NCBI GenBank assembly: GCA_937895345.1
Contig: CALAWP010000033.1
Location: 62,001 to 126,000, forward strand
DNA length: 64,000 nt
Direction of reading: 5' to 3'
From: an uncultured Paenibacillus sp.
GTDB taxonomy: Bacteria > Bacillota > Bacilli > Paenibacillales > Paenibacillaceae
Part shown: positions 40,418 to 49,314 of the stretch, one piece after another
Numbering within the stretch: position 1 is the stretch's first letter
How the letters are laid out: each line of letters begins with the position of its first letter
The notes under the pieces: model-generated
Database searches by the model: none
Seen by the model: the letters and a program-made list of their open reading frames with translations, nothing else
Told to the model about the DNA's origin: nothing
Translations under genes and position numbers: made by a program

Positions 40418-41072
40418 ACGGGAAAAAGCGTCGAAGGCGGTCGTCAGCCGCAGCTTGTCCGCTTACTTGAATCCTGCCGGAGAAATCGCGGAGCAGTTTC
40501 GGACGATTCGCAACAATATCCAGTATGCGGCCAGCCGCAAGCCGGTACGTTCGCTGCTCGTCACCTCGCCTTCGGAAGGAGAAGGCAAGTCGACGGCCGC
40601 CGTCAATCTGGCGATCAGCATGGCGAAGAAAGGCGACAGAGTGCTGCTCGTCGACGCCAACTTCCGCAATCCGATGCTGCACAAAATTTTTCAGGCGCAA
40701 ATGTCGCCGGGGTTGTCCAATTTGCTGGCGGGACAGCTGGATTTCAAGTCCGCCGTGCACGCAACGGAAATCGAAGGCCTGTACCTGTTGACGAGCGGCC
40801 AGCGCCAAGTCAACTCGACCGATTTGCTGGATTCGCGGGAAATGGCGGAATTACTTGAAACGGCGGCGGCCTCGTACGACCGGGTCGTGCTCGATTGCCC
40901 GGCCGTACTGACGGCGCCGGATACGAACGCGCTGGTCCATCAATGCGACGGAGTGGTGCTCCTGTTCCAATGCGGCAAGACGACGCACGGCAAAGCGCTC
41001 GAGGCGAAGCAATCGCTGTCGTTCGCAGGGGCGAATATCGTCGGAGCGATATTGAATAAAAAGAGCGTTTGA
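40407..41072 (+). CDS. BY-kinase-like ATPase (CpsD/EpsB-like) without Tyr tail
   Basis: The 221-residue P-loop ATPase has Walker A SPSEGEGKSTAAVNLA (54-69), Walker A' LLVDANFRNPMLH (80-92) and Walker B RVVLDCPAV, all typical for bacterial tyrosine kinases. It would pair with the preceding membrane activator to control polymer assembly. The C-terminus ends at GAILNKKSV with no tyrosine cluster; CpsD/Wzc kinases normally end in a Tyr-rich tail that is phosphorylated in trans. The start is TTG 40407, since AAGGAG lies 7 bases upstream, rather than GTG 40398 within the ribosome site. Confidence 0.85.
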   Translation: MVREREKASKAVVSRSLSAYLNPAGEIAEQFRTIRNNIQYAASRKPVRSLLVTSPSEGEGKSTAAVNLAISMAKKGDRVLLVDANFRNPMLHKIFQAQMSPGLSNLLAGQLDFKSAVHATEIEGLYLLTSGQRQVNSTDLLDSREMAELLETAAASYDRVVLDCPAVLTAPDTNALVHQCDGVVLLFQCGKTTHGKALEAKQSLSFAGANIVGAILNKKSV

Positions 41073-41109
41073 TGATGCATATCGGATAACGCTTTTCTTT
41101 TGCAGAGGT

Positions 41110-41125
41110 GTTCTTAATAAAGCAC
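41110..41125 (+). promoter_or_regulatory. SinR-type palindrome before epsC
   Basis: GTTCTTAATAAAGCAC matches the 16-bp operator pattern with one mismatch in the right half (GCAC for GAAC). It lies 44 bases before the epsC-like start in a 96-base gap. No clear -35/-10 pair is visible, so it may be a roadblock or a site next to a weak internal promoter. Confidence 0.6.
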
Positions 41126-41168
41126 AACCGGGAGAACGGCATTGATCGTGAAAGGGTGAGATCGAAAA

Positions 41169-43001
41169 ATGAGTTATCGGCGAAGGCTTCTGATGATGGC
41201 GGGAGCGGACAGCTGCATCGCGGCGGCCGCCCTCGGGATCGCATTGTGGCTTCAAGGCATCCACGGCTATTCCGACGCGGTGGGGATACCCGTCTTGTTA
41301 GGCTCGCTTCTCCTGCTGCATCATGTGCTGTTTTTCACTTACAAGCTGTACAAAAAGGCGTGGGAGTACGCCAGCATCGGGGAGCTGGTCATGATAGTCA
41401 AGGCGACGGCGCTGACGGTGGCCGTGGCGGGACTGATTCTGTTCGCCGCCGTGCAGGACGCGCCGCTGCGGCTGCTGACGGCCATATGGCTCGTCCATAC
41501 GCTGCTGATCGGCGGCTCCAGGCTGTCGTGGCGGCTGGCGAGAGGGAGACTCGTCCGGCAAGGCGGGAAGCGGAAGCGCACGCTCATCGTCGGCGCGGGC
41601 TCGGCGGGCACGATGCTGGCGAGACAGCTGCTTGGCAATGCCGACTCCGAACTGATGCCCGTCGCTTTCATCGACGACGACCGGCACAAGCTGAAGCTCG
41701 AAATTATGGGCATTCCGGTCGCGGGCCGAGTAAAGGACATCGTCCGGAAGACGAAGGACCTGGACATCGATCTGATCGTCATCGCCATCCCTTCGCTTAG
41801 CAAGAAAGGGCTGCATAACATTTATACGGAGTGCGCCCGCACGAAAGCGAAGACGCAGACGATTCCGAAGCTGGAAGATTTGGCGTCGGGACGCATTTCG
41901 GTTACCCAGTTCAGGGACGTGCAGGTGGAGGATTTGCTCGGACGGGAGCCGGTGGAGCTCGACATCGATAGCATTTCCGGCTACGTCACCCGCAAAGTCG
42001 TTCTGGTGACGGGCGCGGGCGGCTCGATCGGCTCCGAGGTATGCCGGCAAATTTCGCGGTTTTTGCCCGAGAAGCTGGTGCTGCTCGGACACGGGGAAAA
42101 CAGCATCTATGCGATCGAAATGGAGCTGAAGGAGCTTTACAAGGATACGAACATTAAATTTTATACCGAAATTGCGGATTTGCAGGACGCCGAGAAAATG
42201 ACGGAAGTGATGCTGCAGCATCGTCCGGACGTCGTTTACCATGCCGCCGCGCACAAGCATGTGCCGCTGATGGAGCGAAATCCGGAGGAAGCGTTCAAAA
42301 ACAATGTGATCGGCACGCTGAACGTTGCCAAGGCGGCCGGCATGAGCCGGGTATCCGTCTTCGTCATGATTTCGACCGACAAGGCGGTCAACCCGACCAG
42401 CGTGATGGGGGCGACGAAACGGCTGGCGGAAATGATCGTCCAGCATATGGACCGCGTCAGTCCGACGAAGTTCGTGGCGGTTCGGTTCGGCAACGTGCTG
42501 GGCAGCCGGGGAAGCGTCATTCCGCTGTTCAAGAAGCAAATCGCGAGAGGCGGACCGGTGACGGTGACCCACCCGGATATGGTCCGGTATTTTATGACGA
42601 TTCCGGAGGCGTCCAGACTCGTCATCCAGGCCGGAGCGCTCGCGAAGGGCGGCGAAATCTTCGTGCTCGATATGGGGGAGCCGGTCAACATTACGGAGCT
42701 GGCGCAAAACATGATCCGCATGTCGGGGTATTCGGTCGAGGAAATCGGCATCGAATATACGGGCATCCGGCCCGGGGAGAAGCTGTTCGAGGAAATGCTG
42801 AAGGACAGCGAGGTGATGGAGCGCCAGGTTCATCCGAAAATTTATATCGGCAAAGCTTCGGCCGCCGACATTTATTACGAGCAGATCGAGGAGCTGATCG
42901 CCGAGTTTCCGAAGCTCGCCAAGCCGGAGCTGAAATTCAGGCTGCTGGAGCTGGCGAACCAAACCGGCGTGCATCCGTCCTACGCGTCCGTAACCGGATA
43001 G
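41169..43001 (+). CDS. epsC: EpsC/CapD-like UDP-sugar 4,6-dehydratase
   Basis: The 610-residue membrane enzyme has four N-terminal hydrophobic segments (about 8-125) and a first nucleotide-binding fold (TLIVGAGSAGTMLARQL, about 138-154). A second Rossmann domain holds the active site: VVLVTGAGGSIGSEV near 278, YHAAAHKHVPLME, and STDKAVNPTSVMGATKR with the catalytic Lys after Met instead of Tyr, as in PglF and FlaA1-type long SDRs. The family makes UDP-4-keto-6-deoxy sugars from UDP-GlcNAc, the first step toward UDP-bacillosamine-like residues. The EpsN-like aminotransferase at 50727 would act next. Confidence 0.9.
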   Translation: MSYRRRLLMMAGADSCIAAAALGIALWLQGIHGYSDAVGIPVLLGSLLLLHHVLFFTYKLYKKAWEYASIGELVMIVKATALTVAVAGLILFAAVQDAPLRLLTAIWLVHTLLIGGSRLSWRLARGRLVRQGGKRKRTLIVGAGSAGTMLARQLLGNADSELMPVAFIDDDRHKLKLEIMGIPVAGRVKDIVRKTKDLDIDLIVIAIPSLSKKGLHNIYTECARTKAKTQTIPKLEDLASGRISVTQFRDVQVEDLLGREPVELDIDSISGYVTRKVVLVTGAGGSIGSEVCRQISRFLPEKLVLLGHGENSIYAIEMELKELYKDTNIKFYTEIADLQDAEKMTEVMLQHRPDVVYHAAAHKHVPLMERNPEEAFKNNVIGTLNVAKAAGMSRVSVFVMISTDKAVNPTSVMGATKRLAEMIVQHMDRVSPTKFVAVRFGNVLGSRGSVIPLFKKQIARGGPVTVTHPDMVRYFMTIPEASRLVIQAGALAKGGEIFVLDMGEPVNITELAQNMIRMSGYSVEEIGIEYTGIRPGEKLFEEMLKDSEVMERQVHPKIYIGKASAADIYYEQIEELIAEFPKLAKPELKFRLLELANQTGVHPSYASVTG

Positions 43002-43040
43002 CCGCCGCCATAAGCGAACTGACGAAGGAGTGTTAGAGAG

Positions 43041-43922
43041 ATGAAAGTTAGAAAAGCGATTATTCCGGCGGCGGGTCTGGGCACCCGATTTTTGCCGGCG
43101 ACGAAGGCGATGCCCAAGGAAATGCTGCCCATCGTCGACAAGCCGACGATTCAATACATTGTCGAGGAAGCGGTAGAGTCCGGCATCGAGGATATCATTA
43201 TCGTGACGGGCAAGGGAAAGCGGGCGATTGAAGACCATTTCGACAATTCCATGGAGCTGGAGCATATATTGACCGCCAAGCAAAAATACGAGCTGCTTCA
43301 CGAGGTGCGGCGTTCATCGACGATGGTCGACATCCATTATATCCGGCAGAAGGAGCCGAAAGGGCTCGGCCACGCCATCTGGTGCGCGCGGAAGTTTATC
43401 GGCGACGAGCCGTTCGCGGTGCTGCTCGGCGACGATATTATCTCGTCCGCCAAGCCTTGTCTGCAGCAGCTGATGGAGAAGCACGAGCAATACGGCTCCT
43501 CCATTATCGGCGTCCAGCGCGTCCCGGAGGAAGAAGTGTCCCGGTACGGCATCGTCGACGGCAAAACGATGGAACCCGGCTTTCATCGGGTCAACGATCT
43601 GGTCGAGAAGCCGGAGGTGCAGCACGCGCCTTCCGATATGGCCATTATGGGCCGGTATATTTTGACGCCTGAAATTTTCAACATTTTGGGCAACCAGGCG
43701 CCGGGCTCCGGCGGAGAAATTCAGCTGACCGACGCGATCGCCTCTCTGAACGAAACGAGGGCGGTATTCGCCTACGAGTTCGAAGGCACGCGGTTCGACG
43801 TCGGAGAGCGGATGGGCTTCATTCAGACGACGATCGAGTTTGCGCTGCGGCGCGACGACCTGCGTTACGGGCTGCTCGCGTACTTGTCGGAAGTGATGGA
43901 CAGAGAGGCCGCCCGGCAGTAG
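43041..43922 (+). CDS. galU: UTP-glucose-1-phosphate uridylyltransferase
   Basis: The 293-residue nucleotidyltransferase makes UDP-glucose. It has IIPAAGLGTRFLPATKAMPKEMLP with the G-x-G-T-R signature, the VDKPTIQYIVEEA block, LLGDDI and GEIQLTDAI, at family length. The ribosome site is AAGGAG. UDP-glucose would feed the glycosyltransferases of this operon. Confidence 0.95.
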   Translation: MKVRKAIIPAAGLGTRFLPATKAMPKEMLPIVDKPTIQYIVEEAVESGIEDIIIVTGKGKRAIEDHFDNSMELEHILTAKQKYELLHEVRRSSTMVDIHYIRQKEPKGLGHAIWCARKFIGDEPFAVLLGDDIISSAKPCLQQLMEKHEQYGSSIIGVQRVPEEEVSRYGIVDGKTMEPGFHRVNDLVEKPEVQHAPSDMAIMGRYILTPEIFNILGNQAPGSGGEIQLTDAIASLNETRAVFAYEFEGTRFDVGERMGFIQTTIEFALRRDDLRYGLLAYLSEVMDREAARQ

Positions 43923-43947
43923 CGGGAGGCGCGGAGGGATACCGTCC

Positions 43948-45111
43948 ATGAAACCGAAAGTGTTGTTCGTCGCAACCGTCGACCGGCATTTCCAGGCGTT
44001 TCACCTGCCGACGATGGCTTGGTTCAAGGAGCAGGGATGGGAGGTGCATGCCGCGGCGCAAGGGAATACGGAGCTGCCGGGCGCGGACCGCAAGTTCCGG
44101 CTGCCGATTTGCCGCTCGCCGTTTCGATTCGCCAATGTGAAGGCGTGCCGGGAGCTGAAGCGGATTATTCGAGAAGAGCGTTACGAGCTCATTCACGGCC
44201 ATACGCCGATGGGCGGGGTTATCGCGAGGCTGGCCGCCCGCGAAGCCCGGAAGCGGGGCGCCAAAGTGGCTTATACGGCGCACGGCTTTCATTTTTACCG
44301 GGGCGCGCCGCTGATCAACTGGCTGCTCTATTATCCGGTAGAGAAATGGCTGGCGGCTTCGACCGATTGTCTCGTGACGATTAACGGGGAAGATTACCGG
44401 CTCGCCGTGAGCAGAGGGTTTCGCGCCAAGAGGATCGTGAAGGTGCCTGGCGTCGGCGTCCATACGGGCCGCTTCAAGCCGGCGGATGAAGAACGCAGGC
44501 GGAAGCTGAGGGAGCGATTCGCATTCGGGCCGGAGCATTTCCTGCTCGTATACGCGGCGGAGTTCAATCGGAACAAAAACCACAGGCTGCTGCTGCAGGC
44601 TTTGGCGAAGCTGAAGCCGGACGTCCCGGACGCAAGGCTGCTGCTTGCGGGCGAAGGGCCGCTGATGGAGCGCTGCCGGGAGGAGGCCGCACGGCTGGGC
44701 GTGGCGCATATGGTTCGCTTTATGGGGTACCGGAGCGATCTGGACGACATATTGCCCATGTGCGATGCCGCCGTAGCTTCCAGCCTGCGAGAAGGGCTGC
44801 CCGTCAACGTGATGGAAGCGATGGCTTGCGGCCTGCCGGTCGTCGCGGTGCGCAACCGCGGCCACGAGGAGCTTGTCCGCGAAGGCGCCAACGGCTTCCT
44901 GACCGATCCGGGCGATGCGGATACGATGGCCGGGCGGCTGAAGCTGCTCGCCGGCGCGGCGGAGCTGCGAAGCGGCATGGGCGCCGAAAGCGCCCGCATC
45001 GTGGAAGGCTTCTCGCAGAGCCGCGTCCAGAACGAACTGAAGGAGATGTATGCGACCATTTTATCGGGAGAGCGCCATGCCGAAGATCAGCATTATCGTG
45101 CCTATATATAA
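43948..45111 (+). CDS. GT4 glycosyltransferase (EpsD-like)
   Basis: The 387-residue protein has the two Rossmann domains of GT-B fold enzymes. The N-terminal part shows FVATVDRHFQAFHLP, HGHTPMGGVIARL and AYTAHGFHFYRG; the C-terminal part shows the nucleotide-sugar motif SLREGLPVNVMEAMACGLPVV with the E-x7-E pattern. It resembles EpsD. No membrane segment is present; it probably works at the inner face on a lipid-linked acceptor. The ribosome site is GGCGGAGGG. The next gene starts inside its last 35 bases. Confidence 0.88.
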   Translation: MKPKVLFVATVDRHFQAFHLPTMAWFKEQGWEVHAAAQGNTELPGADRKFRLPICRSPFRFANVKACRELKRIIREERYELIHGHTPMGGVIARLAAREARKRGAKVAYTAHGFHFYRGAPLINWLLYYPVEKWLAASTDCLVTINGEDYRLAVSRGFRAKRIVKVPGVGVHTGRFKPADEERRRKLRERFAFGPEHFLLVYAAEFNRNKNHRLLLQALAKLKPDVPDARLLLAGEGPLMERCREEAARLGVAHMVRFMGYRSDLDDILPMCDAAVASSLREGLPVNVMEAMACGLPVVAVRNRGHEELVREGANGFLTDPGDADTMAGRLKLLAGAAELRSGMGAESARIVEGFSQSRVQNELKEMYATILSGERHAEDQHYRAYI

Positions 45112-46264
45112 TATGGAGCGTTACCTGGATCGCTGTCTGTCCAGCCTGGCTTCGCAAACGATCGGCGACATTGAAATCGTCGCCGTCAACGACGGCTCGG
45201 ACGACGCGAGCCTGGCCATACTGGAGCGTTACGCCCGCGGCGACCCCCGCTTTGTCGTCGTCGACCAGCCGAACGGGGGAGTATCGGCGGCCCGTAATGC
45301 CGGCCTGGCGTTATGCCGGGGAGACTATATCGGATTTGTCGACCCGGACGACTGGGCGGATCCCGGGATGTACGAGGCGCTGTACCGGACGGCGGTCGAG
45401 CAGAACGCGGATATCGTCATGTGCGGCTATCGAAGGGAATATGGCTCGTTTGCCAAGGAGAAGGTTTACCCTTATCCCGAATTGACGGTATATCGGGGGG
45501 AAGAGGTGCAAGAGCGCGTTGCAAGACGGCTGCTAGGCCCGGTCGGCGAGGAGCTGGCGAATCCTGAGCTGCTGGACGCTTGGGGGACGGTATGGTCCAA
45601 GCTGTACCGCGCGTCCCTGCTGCTCGAGAACGGGCTGCGGTTTACCGATTTGAAGCGGATCGGCAGCAACGAGGATTCGCTCTTTAACCTCGAGGCTTGT
45701 CTCCGGGCATCGTCGTTCGCCTTTTTGAACCGCCCTTATTATCACTATTGGCGGGCGAACGAATCGTCGCTGACGGCCCGGCACAATCCGAAGCTCGCGG
45801 AGCAGTTCGCCGCGCTGTTCGAGCTCATGCGGCAGGCGGCGGCGAACGGCGGGCGGGAGAGGGAGGATTTCCGCGCCGCCCTGACCAACCGGATCGGCCT
45901 CAGCCTGTTCGGCCTCGGCCTCAACATTGCCGGCTCCGGCAATCCCGCCTCCTTGCGCCGCAAATATGCGGAGCTCGGCAAGCTGCTGCGCATCCCGCTG
46001 TACCGGGATGCGGCACGGCAGGTAGAGCTGCGGCGCTGCCCGCCGGCATGGCGCCTGTGGATGGCCTTGGCCAAGCGAAGGCTGACGCTGCCGCTGCTGG
46101 TCATGCTGCTGCTGATCGAACGCATTCGCACGAAGCCGACAGGAGGTTCACGCCATGCCGCCGATACGGATTTTGCAGGCCGTCACCGCGATGAACCGCG
46201 GCGGCCTGGAAACGATGCTGATGAACTATTACCGGACGATGGACAGAGGCGCCGTTCAGTTTGA
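45077..46264 (+). CDS. GT2 glycosyltransferase with unusual C-terminal tail
   Basis: The 395-residue enzyme is GT-A fold: ISIIVPIYNMERYLDRCL (4-21), VNDGSDDAS, NGGVSAARNAGL and the metal motif DPDDW near residue 95. A helical extension and a hydrophobic stretch (about 335-350) follow. The last about 36 residues (from GGSRHAADTD) are read from the 110 bases that overlap the next gene and look like off-frame translation: Arg/Asp-rich and unlike any family end. A lost stop or small indel near 46140 would explain that. ATG 45077 follows GGGAGAGC and overlaps the previous gene by 35 bases. Confidence 0.84.
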   Translation: MPKISIIVPIYNMERYLDRCLSSLASQTIGDIEIVAVNDGSDDASLAILERYARGDPRFVVVDQPNGGVSAARNAGLALCRGDYIGFVDPDDWADPGMYEALYRTAVEQNADIVMCGYRREYGSFAKEKVYPYPELTVYRGEEVQERVARRLLGPVGEELANPELLDAWGTVWSKLYRASLLLENGLRFTDLKRIGSNEDSLFNLEACLRASSFAFLNRPYYHYWRANESSLTARHNPKLAEQFAALFELMRQAAANGGREREDFRAALTNRIGLSLFGLGLNIAGSGNPASLRRKYAELGKLLRIPLYRDAARQVELRRCPPAWRLWMALAKRRLTLPLLVMLLLIERIRTKPTGGSRHAADTDFAGRHRDEPRRPGNDADELLPDDGQRRRSV

Positions 46265-47330
46265 TTTTCTCGTTCATCGCGCCGCTCCGGCCCATTACGA
46301 CGAAGAAATCTTGTCGATGGGCGGACGGATTTACCGGATGCCCCCGATCCGGCCGGGCCGCTACCGCCGTTATTTCAGGCTGCTGGACCGGTTTTTCGAG
46401 GAGCATGCCGGACAATACCGGATCGTTCATGCCCATCTGAACGAAAACAGCGCCTTCGTGCTCCGGGCGGCCCGCCGTGCCGGCGTGCCGTGCCGGATCG
46501 CGCACAGCCATCTGAGCGGTCTGGGGCTGGACGGCAAGCTGCCGTTCCGGCTGTACGCCCGGCATGTGCTGAAGAACCAGCCGACGCACCGGTTCGCCTG
46601 CTCGGCCGCCGCGGGACAATGGCTGTTCGGGAAGCGGGAGACGGAGCGCGGCGGTGTCACGATGATCCGGAATGCGGTCCCGGTCAGGGACTTTGCCCGG
46701 AACGACGACAGCCGCCGCGCCGTCCGGCAAGAGCTGGAGCTGGAAGGCAAGCTGGCCATCGGGCATGTCGGACGATTCGACCGGCAAAAAAACCATCGTT
46801 ATTTGCTTCGCGTATTCAAGGCCGTCCGCGAGCGGAATCCGGACAGCGTGCTCGTATTGGCCGGCGACGGGCCGCTGAGGCGCAGGGCGGAGCGATGGGC
46901 GGCCGCGGCGGGCCTGAGCGGTCATGTCCGGTTCGTCGGCGTTTGCCGCGACGTACCGAGGCTGCTGCAAGGACTCGACCTGTTCGTGCTGCCGTCGCTG
47001 TTCGAAGGATTGCCGCTTGTGCTGATCGAGGCTCAAGCCGCGGGCTTGCCCTGCGTCGTCTCCGATCGGGTGACCCGGGAGGCCGACGCGACGGGGGAGA
47101 TGACGTTTGCGGACCCGAGCGGACCGCCGGAGCGATGGCGCGACGCCATTCTCGGGACGAACGCCGGGCGCCGCGAGACGGGCGAAGCGATGCGCGCGCA
47201 CGGCTGGGACGCCGAGGAACGGGCGCGCTGGCTGCAGCGATGGTATGCGGAATGTTGGAACGAACCGGAACTTGCGGAAAGGAGCTTACGTTATGCGGCC
47301 GACGCTGACGGTCTTTACGCCAACCTATAA
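46155..47330 (+). CDS. GT4 glycosyltransferase (EpsF-like)
   Basis: The 391-residue GT-B enzyme starts IRILQAVTAMNRGGLETMLMNYYR, the classic EpsF/CapH N-terminus. It has HAHLNENSAF, RIAHSH, VGRFDRQKNHRYLL, and the C-terminal SLFEGLPLVLIEAQAAGLP motif (Glu pair for nucleotide-sugar binding). An excellent ribosome site (AGGAGG, 8 bases from ATG) confirms the start. It overlaps the upstream GT2 frame by 110 bases and the next gene by 38 bases. Confidence 0.9.
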   Translation: MPPIRILQAVTAMNRGGLETMLMNYYRTMDRGAVQFDFLVHRAAPAHYDEEILSMGGRIYRMPPIRPGRYRRYFRLLDRFFEEHAGQYRIVHAHLNENSAFVLRAARRAGVPCRIAHSHLSGLGLDGKLPFRLYARHVLKNQPTHRFACSAAAGQWLFGKRETERGGVTMIRNAVPVRDFARNDDSRRAVRQELELEGKLAIGHVGRFDRQKNHRYLLRVFKAVRERNPDSVLVLAGDGPLRRRAERWAAAAGLSGHVRFVGVCRDVPRLLQGLDLFVLPSLFEGLPLVLIEAQAAGLPCVVSDRVTREADATGEMTFADPSGPPERWRDAILGTNAGRRETGEAMRAHGWDAEERARWLQRWYAECWNEPELAERSLRYAADADGLYANL

Positions 47331-48198
47331 TCGGGCGTATACGCTGCACTTATGTTATGAAAGCTTGAAGCGGCAGACCTGCCGCGATTTCGAATGGCTG
47401 ATCGTGGACGACGGTTCGACGGACGGCACGCGGCAGCTTGTCGAACGATGGATCGGGGAAGCGCCGTTTCCGATCCGCTACGTCTACCAGGACAATCAGG
47501 GGATGCACGGCGCGCACAATACGGCCTACGAGCATATCGACACGGAGCTCAACGTATGCATCGACTCCGACGACTACATGACGGACGACGCCGTGGAGCG
47601 GATCGTCGGCTTTTGGCGCCGCAACGGCGGACCGGATTATGCGGGCATCGTCGCGCTCGACGCTTATCCGGACGGCGAGGTGATCGGCACGCGGCTGCCC
47701 GACAAGCTGATCTGCTCTCCGCTGACCGAGCTGTTCGTCCTGCACGGCGTCAGGGGCGACAAGAAAGTGATTTACCGCACCGACGTCATCAAGCAAACGC
47801 CGCCGTATCCGCTGTTCGAAGGGGAAAAATATTGCCCGCTGTCCTACAAATACATTTTGGTCGACCAGCGGCATCCGCTGCTCATTATGAACGAGGTCGT
47901 CTGCATCGTCGAATACCGGCAGGACGGCTCGAGCTTGAACATGATCCAGCAATACAGGAAAAACCCGCAAGGCTTCTCGTTTTTCCGGAAGACGGCCATG
48001 CAATATTCCCCGACCTTCCGGGACCGGCTGAGGGAGGCGATTCATTACGTTTCGAGCAGCCTGCTGCTGCGCAACCGCCGGTTCGTGGCCGAATCGCCGC
48101 GCAAATGGACGACGATGCTGGCCGTACCGTTCGGCGTGCTGCTATATTTATACATTCGCCATACGAAAAGATTGACCGTCATGAGAACGAAGTCTTAA
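47293..48198 (+). CDS. GT2 glycosyltransferase
   Basis: The 301-residue GT-A enzyme has LTVFTPTYNRAYTLHLCYESL, LIVDDGSTDGT, NQGMHGAHNTAYEH and the metal motif DSDDYM near 93. A hydrophobic, basic C-terminus (about 275-301) may touch the membrane. ATG 47293 follows AAAGGAGC and is chosen over upstream in-frame starts that fall inside the GT4 gene. Sugar and acceptor are unknown. Confidence 0.88.
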   Translation: MRPTLTVFTPTYNRAYTLHLCYESLKRQTCRDFEWLIVDDGSTDGTRQLVERWIGEAPFPIRYVYQDNQGMHGAHNTAYEHIDTELNVCIDSDDYMTDDAVERIVGFWRRNGGPDYAGIVALDAYPDGEVIGTRLPDKLICSPLTELFVLHGVRGDKKVIYRTDVIKQTPPYPLFEGEKYCPLSYKYILVDQRHPLLIMNEVVCIVEYRQDGSSLNMIQQYRKNPQGFSFFRKTAMQYSPTFRDRLREAIHYVSSSLLLRNRRFVAESPRKWTTMLAVPFGVLLYLYIRHTKRLTVMRTKS

Positions 48199-48217
48199 GC
48201 GGGAGGGAAGCGCGGAC

Positions 48218-49291
48218 GTGTCGATGCTCTGGTTTACGCTCATATTCGTCTTTTTTTCCGCCGCCATGGCCCGATATATGTCCGTCCATCCCGTGCCCGT
48301 CCCGGCTTCCGTCCGCCCGAGCCGCTTCTATGCGGGGCTGGCCGCCGTCTGCCTGGCGACGGTCGCCGGACTGCGCAACAATATCGGAGACACCTTTTTG
48401 TACATGCACAGCTACAGGGTGGACGACTTTTCCTGGGAAGCGGTGCTGCAAAAGCGCGACATCGGCTTTAACGTGCTGCAAATGCTGCTGAAGCTGCTGT
48501 CGGACGATCCGCAAATTATGATCGCGACGACGGCGGTCGTCACCAACGTCATCATCGTCGCCGTTTTTTATCATTACGCCCGGTTGTTCGAGATCAGCAT
48601 GTACGTCTACATCGCTTCGGGGGCGTTTATCGTATCGATGAATGGAATTCGGCAATATTTGACCGCCGCCATCGTGTTCGGAGCGACGAAGGCGCTCGTC
48701 GACGGCAAGTGGAAGCTTTATTTTGCGGTCGTGCTGTTTGCGTCCTTGTTCCATTTGAGCGCCATCATTTTGCTTCCGATCTACTTTATCGTGCGACGGC
48801 GGGCGTGGACGAAGACGACGCTGCTGCTGCTGGCGCTCGGCATCGGCATCGTAGTCGGGTTCAACGCGTTTTCGAGCGCTCTGTTTACGGTCATCGGCGG
48901 CACCCAGTACGGCAGCTACGAGACGTTTGACGGCGAAGGGGCGAACATTATTCGCGTGGCGGTGTACATGATTCCGCTCCTGATCGCCTTTATGGGACGG
49001 GAAAAGCTGAGGGAGCTGTTTCCGGGAAGCGATACGATCGTCAACATGTCGGTCATCGGCGCGGTGCTCATGATCATCTCGACCCAGAACTGGATTTTCG
49101 CCAGACTCGGCATCTATTTCAGCCTGTATCAGCTCTTGCTGCTCGGCTGGATCGTCAAGCTGTTCCGGGACAAGGATCAGCGAATCGTCTATCTGGCTTT
49201 GATTACCTTTTATTTGGTTTATTTCTTTTATGAAAATGTGATCGTGCTCGACATGTGGTACGGCAGCGACTATATTCGATGGCCGTTCTGA
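48218..49291 (+). CDS. epsG: EpsG-family polysaccharide polymerase
   Basis: The 357-residue membrane protein has about ten hydrophobic segments and the EpsG-type features GLRNNIGDTFLYMHSY (short loop after the second helix) and a conserved RQYLTAAI block. Proteins of this family are the Wzy-like polymerases of Wzx/Wzy exopolysaccharide systems, joining lipid-linked repeat units outside the membrane. The start is GTG 48218 after GGGAGGG; ATG 48224 is possible. Confidence 0.86.
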   Translation: MSMLWFTLIFVFFSAAMARYMSVHPVPVPASVRPSRFYAGLAAVCLATVAGLRNNIGDTFLYMHSYRVDDFSWEAVLQKRDIGFNVLQMLLKLLSDDPQIMIATTAVVTNVIIVAVFYHYARLFEISMYVYIASGAFIVSMNGIRQYLTAAIVFGATKALVDGKWKLYFAVVLFASLFHLSAIILLPIYFIVRRRAWTKTTLLLLALGIGIVVGFNAFSSALFTVIGGTQYGSYETFDGEGANIIRVAVYMIPLLIAFMGREKLRELFPGSDTIVNMSVIGAVLMIISTQNWIFARLGIYFSLYQLLLLGWIVKLFRDKDQRIVYLALITFYLVYFFYENVIVLDMWYGSDYIRWPF

Positions 49292-49314
49292 GCGCGGGAA
49301 AAGGAGGGGTGACG

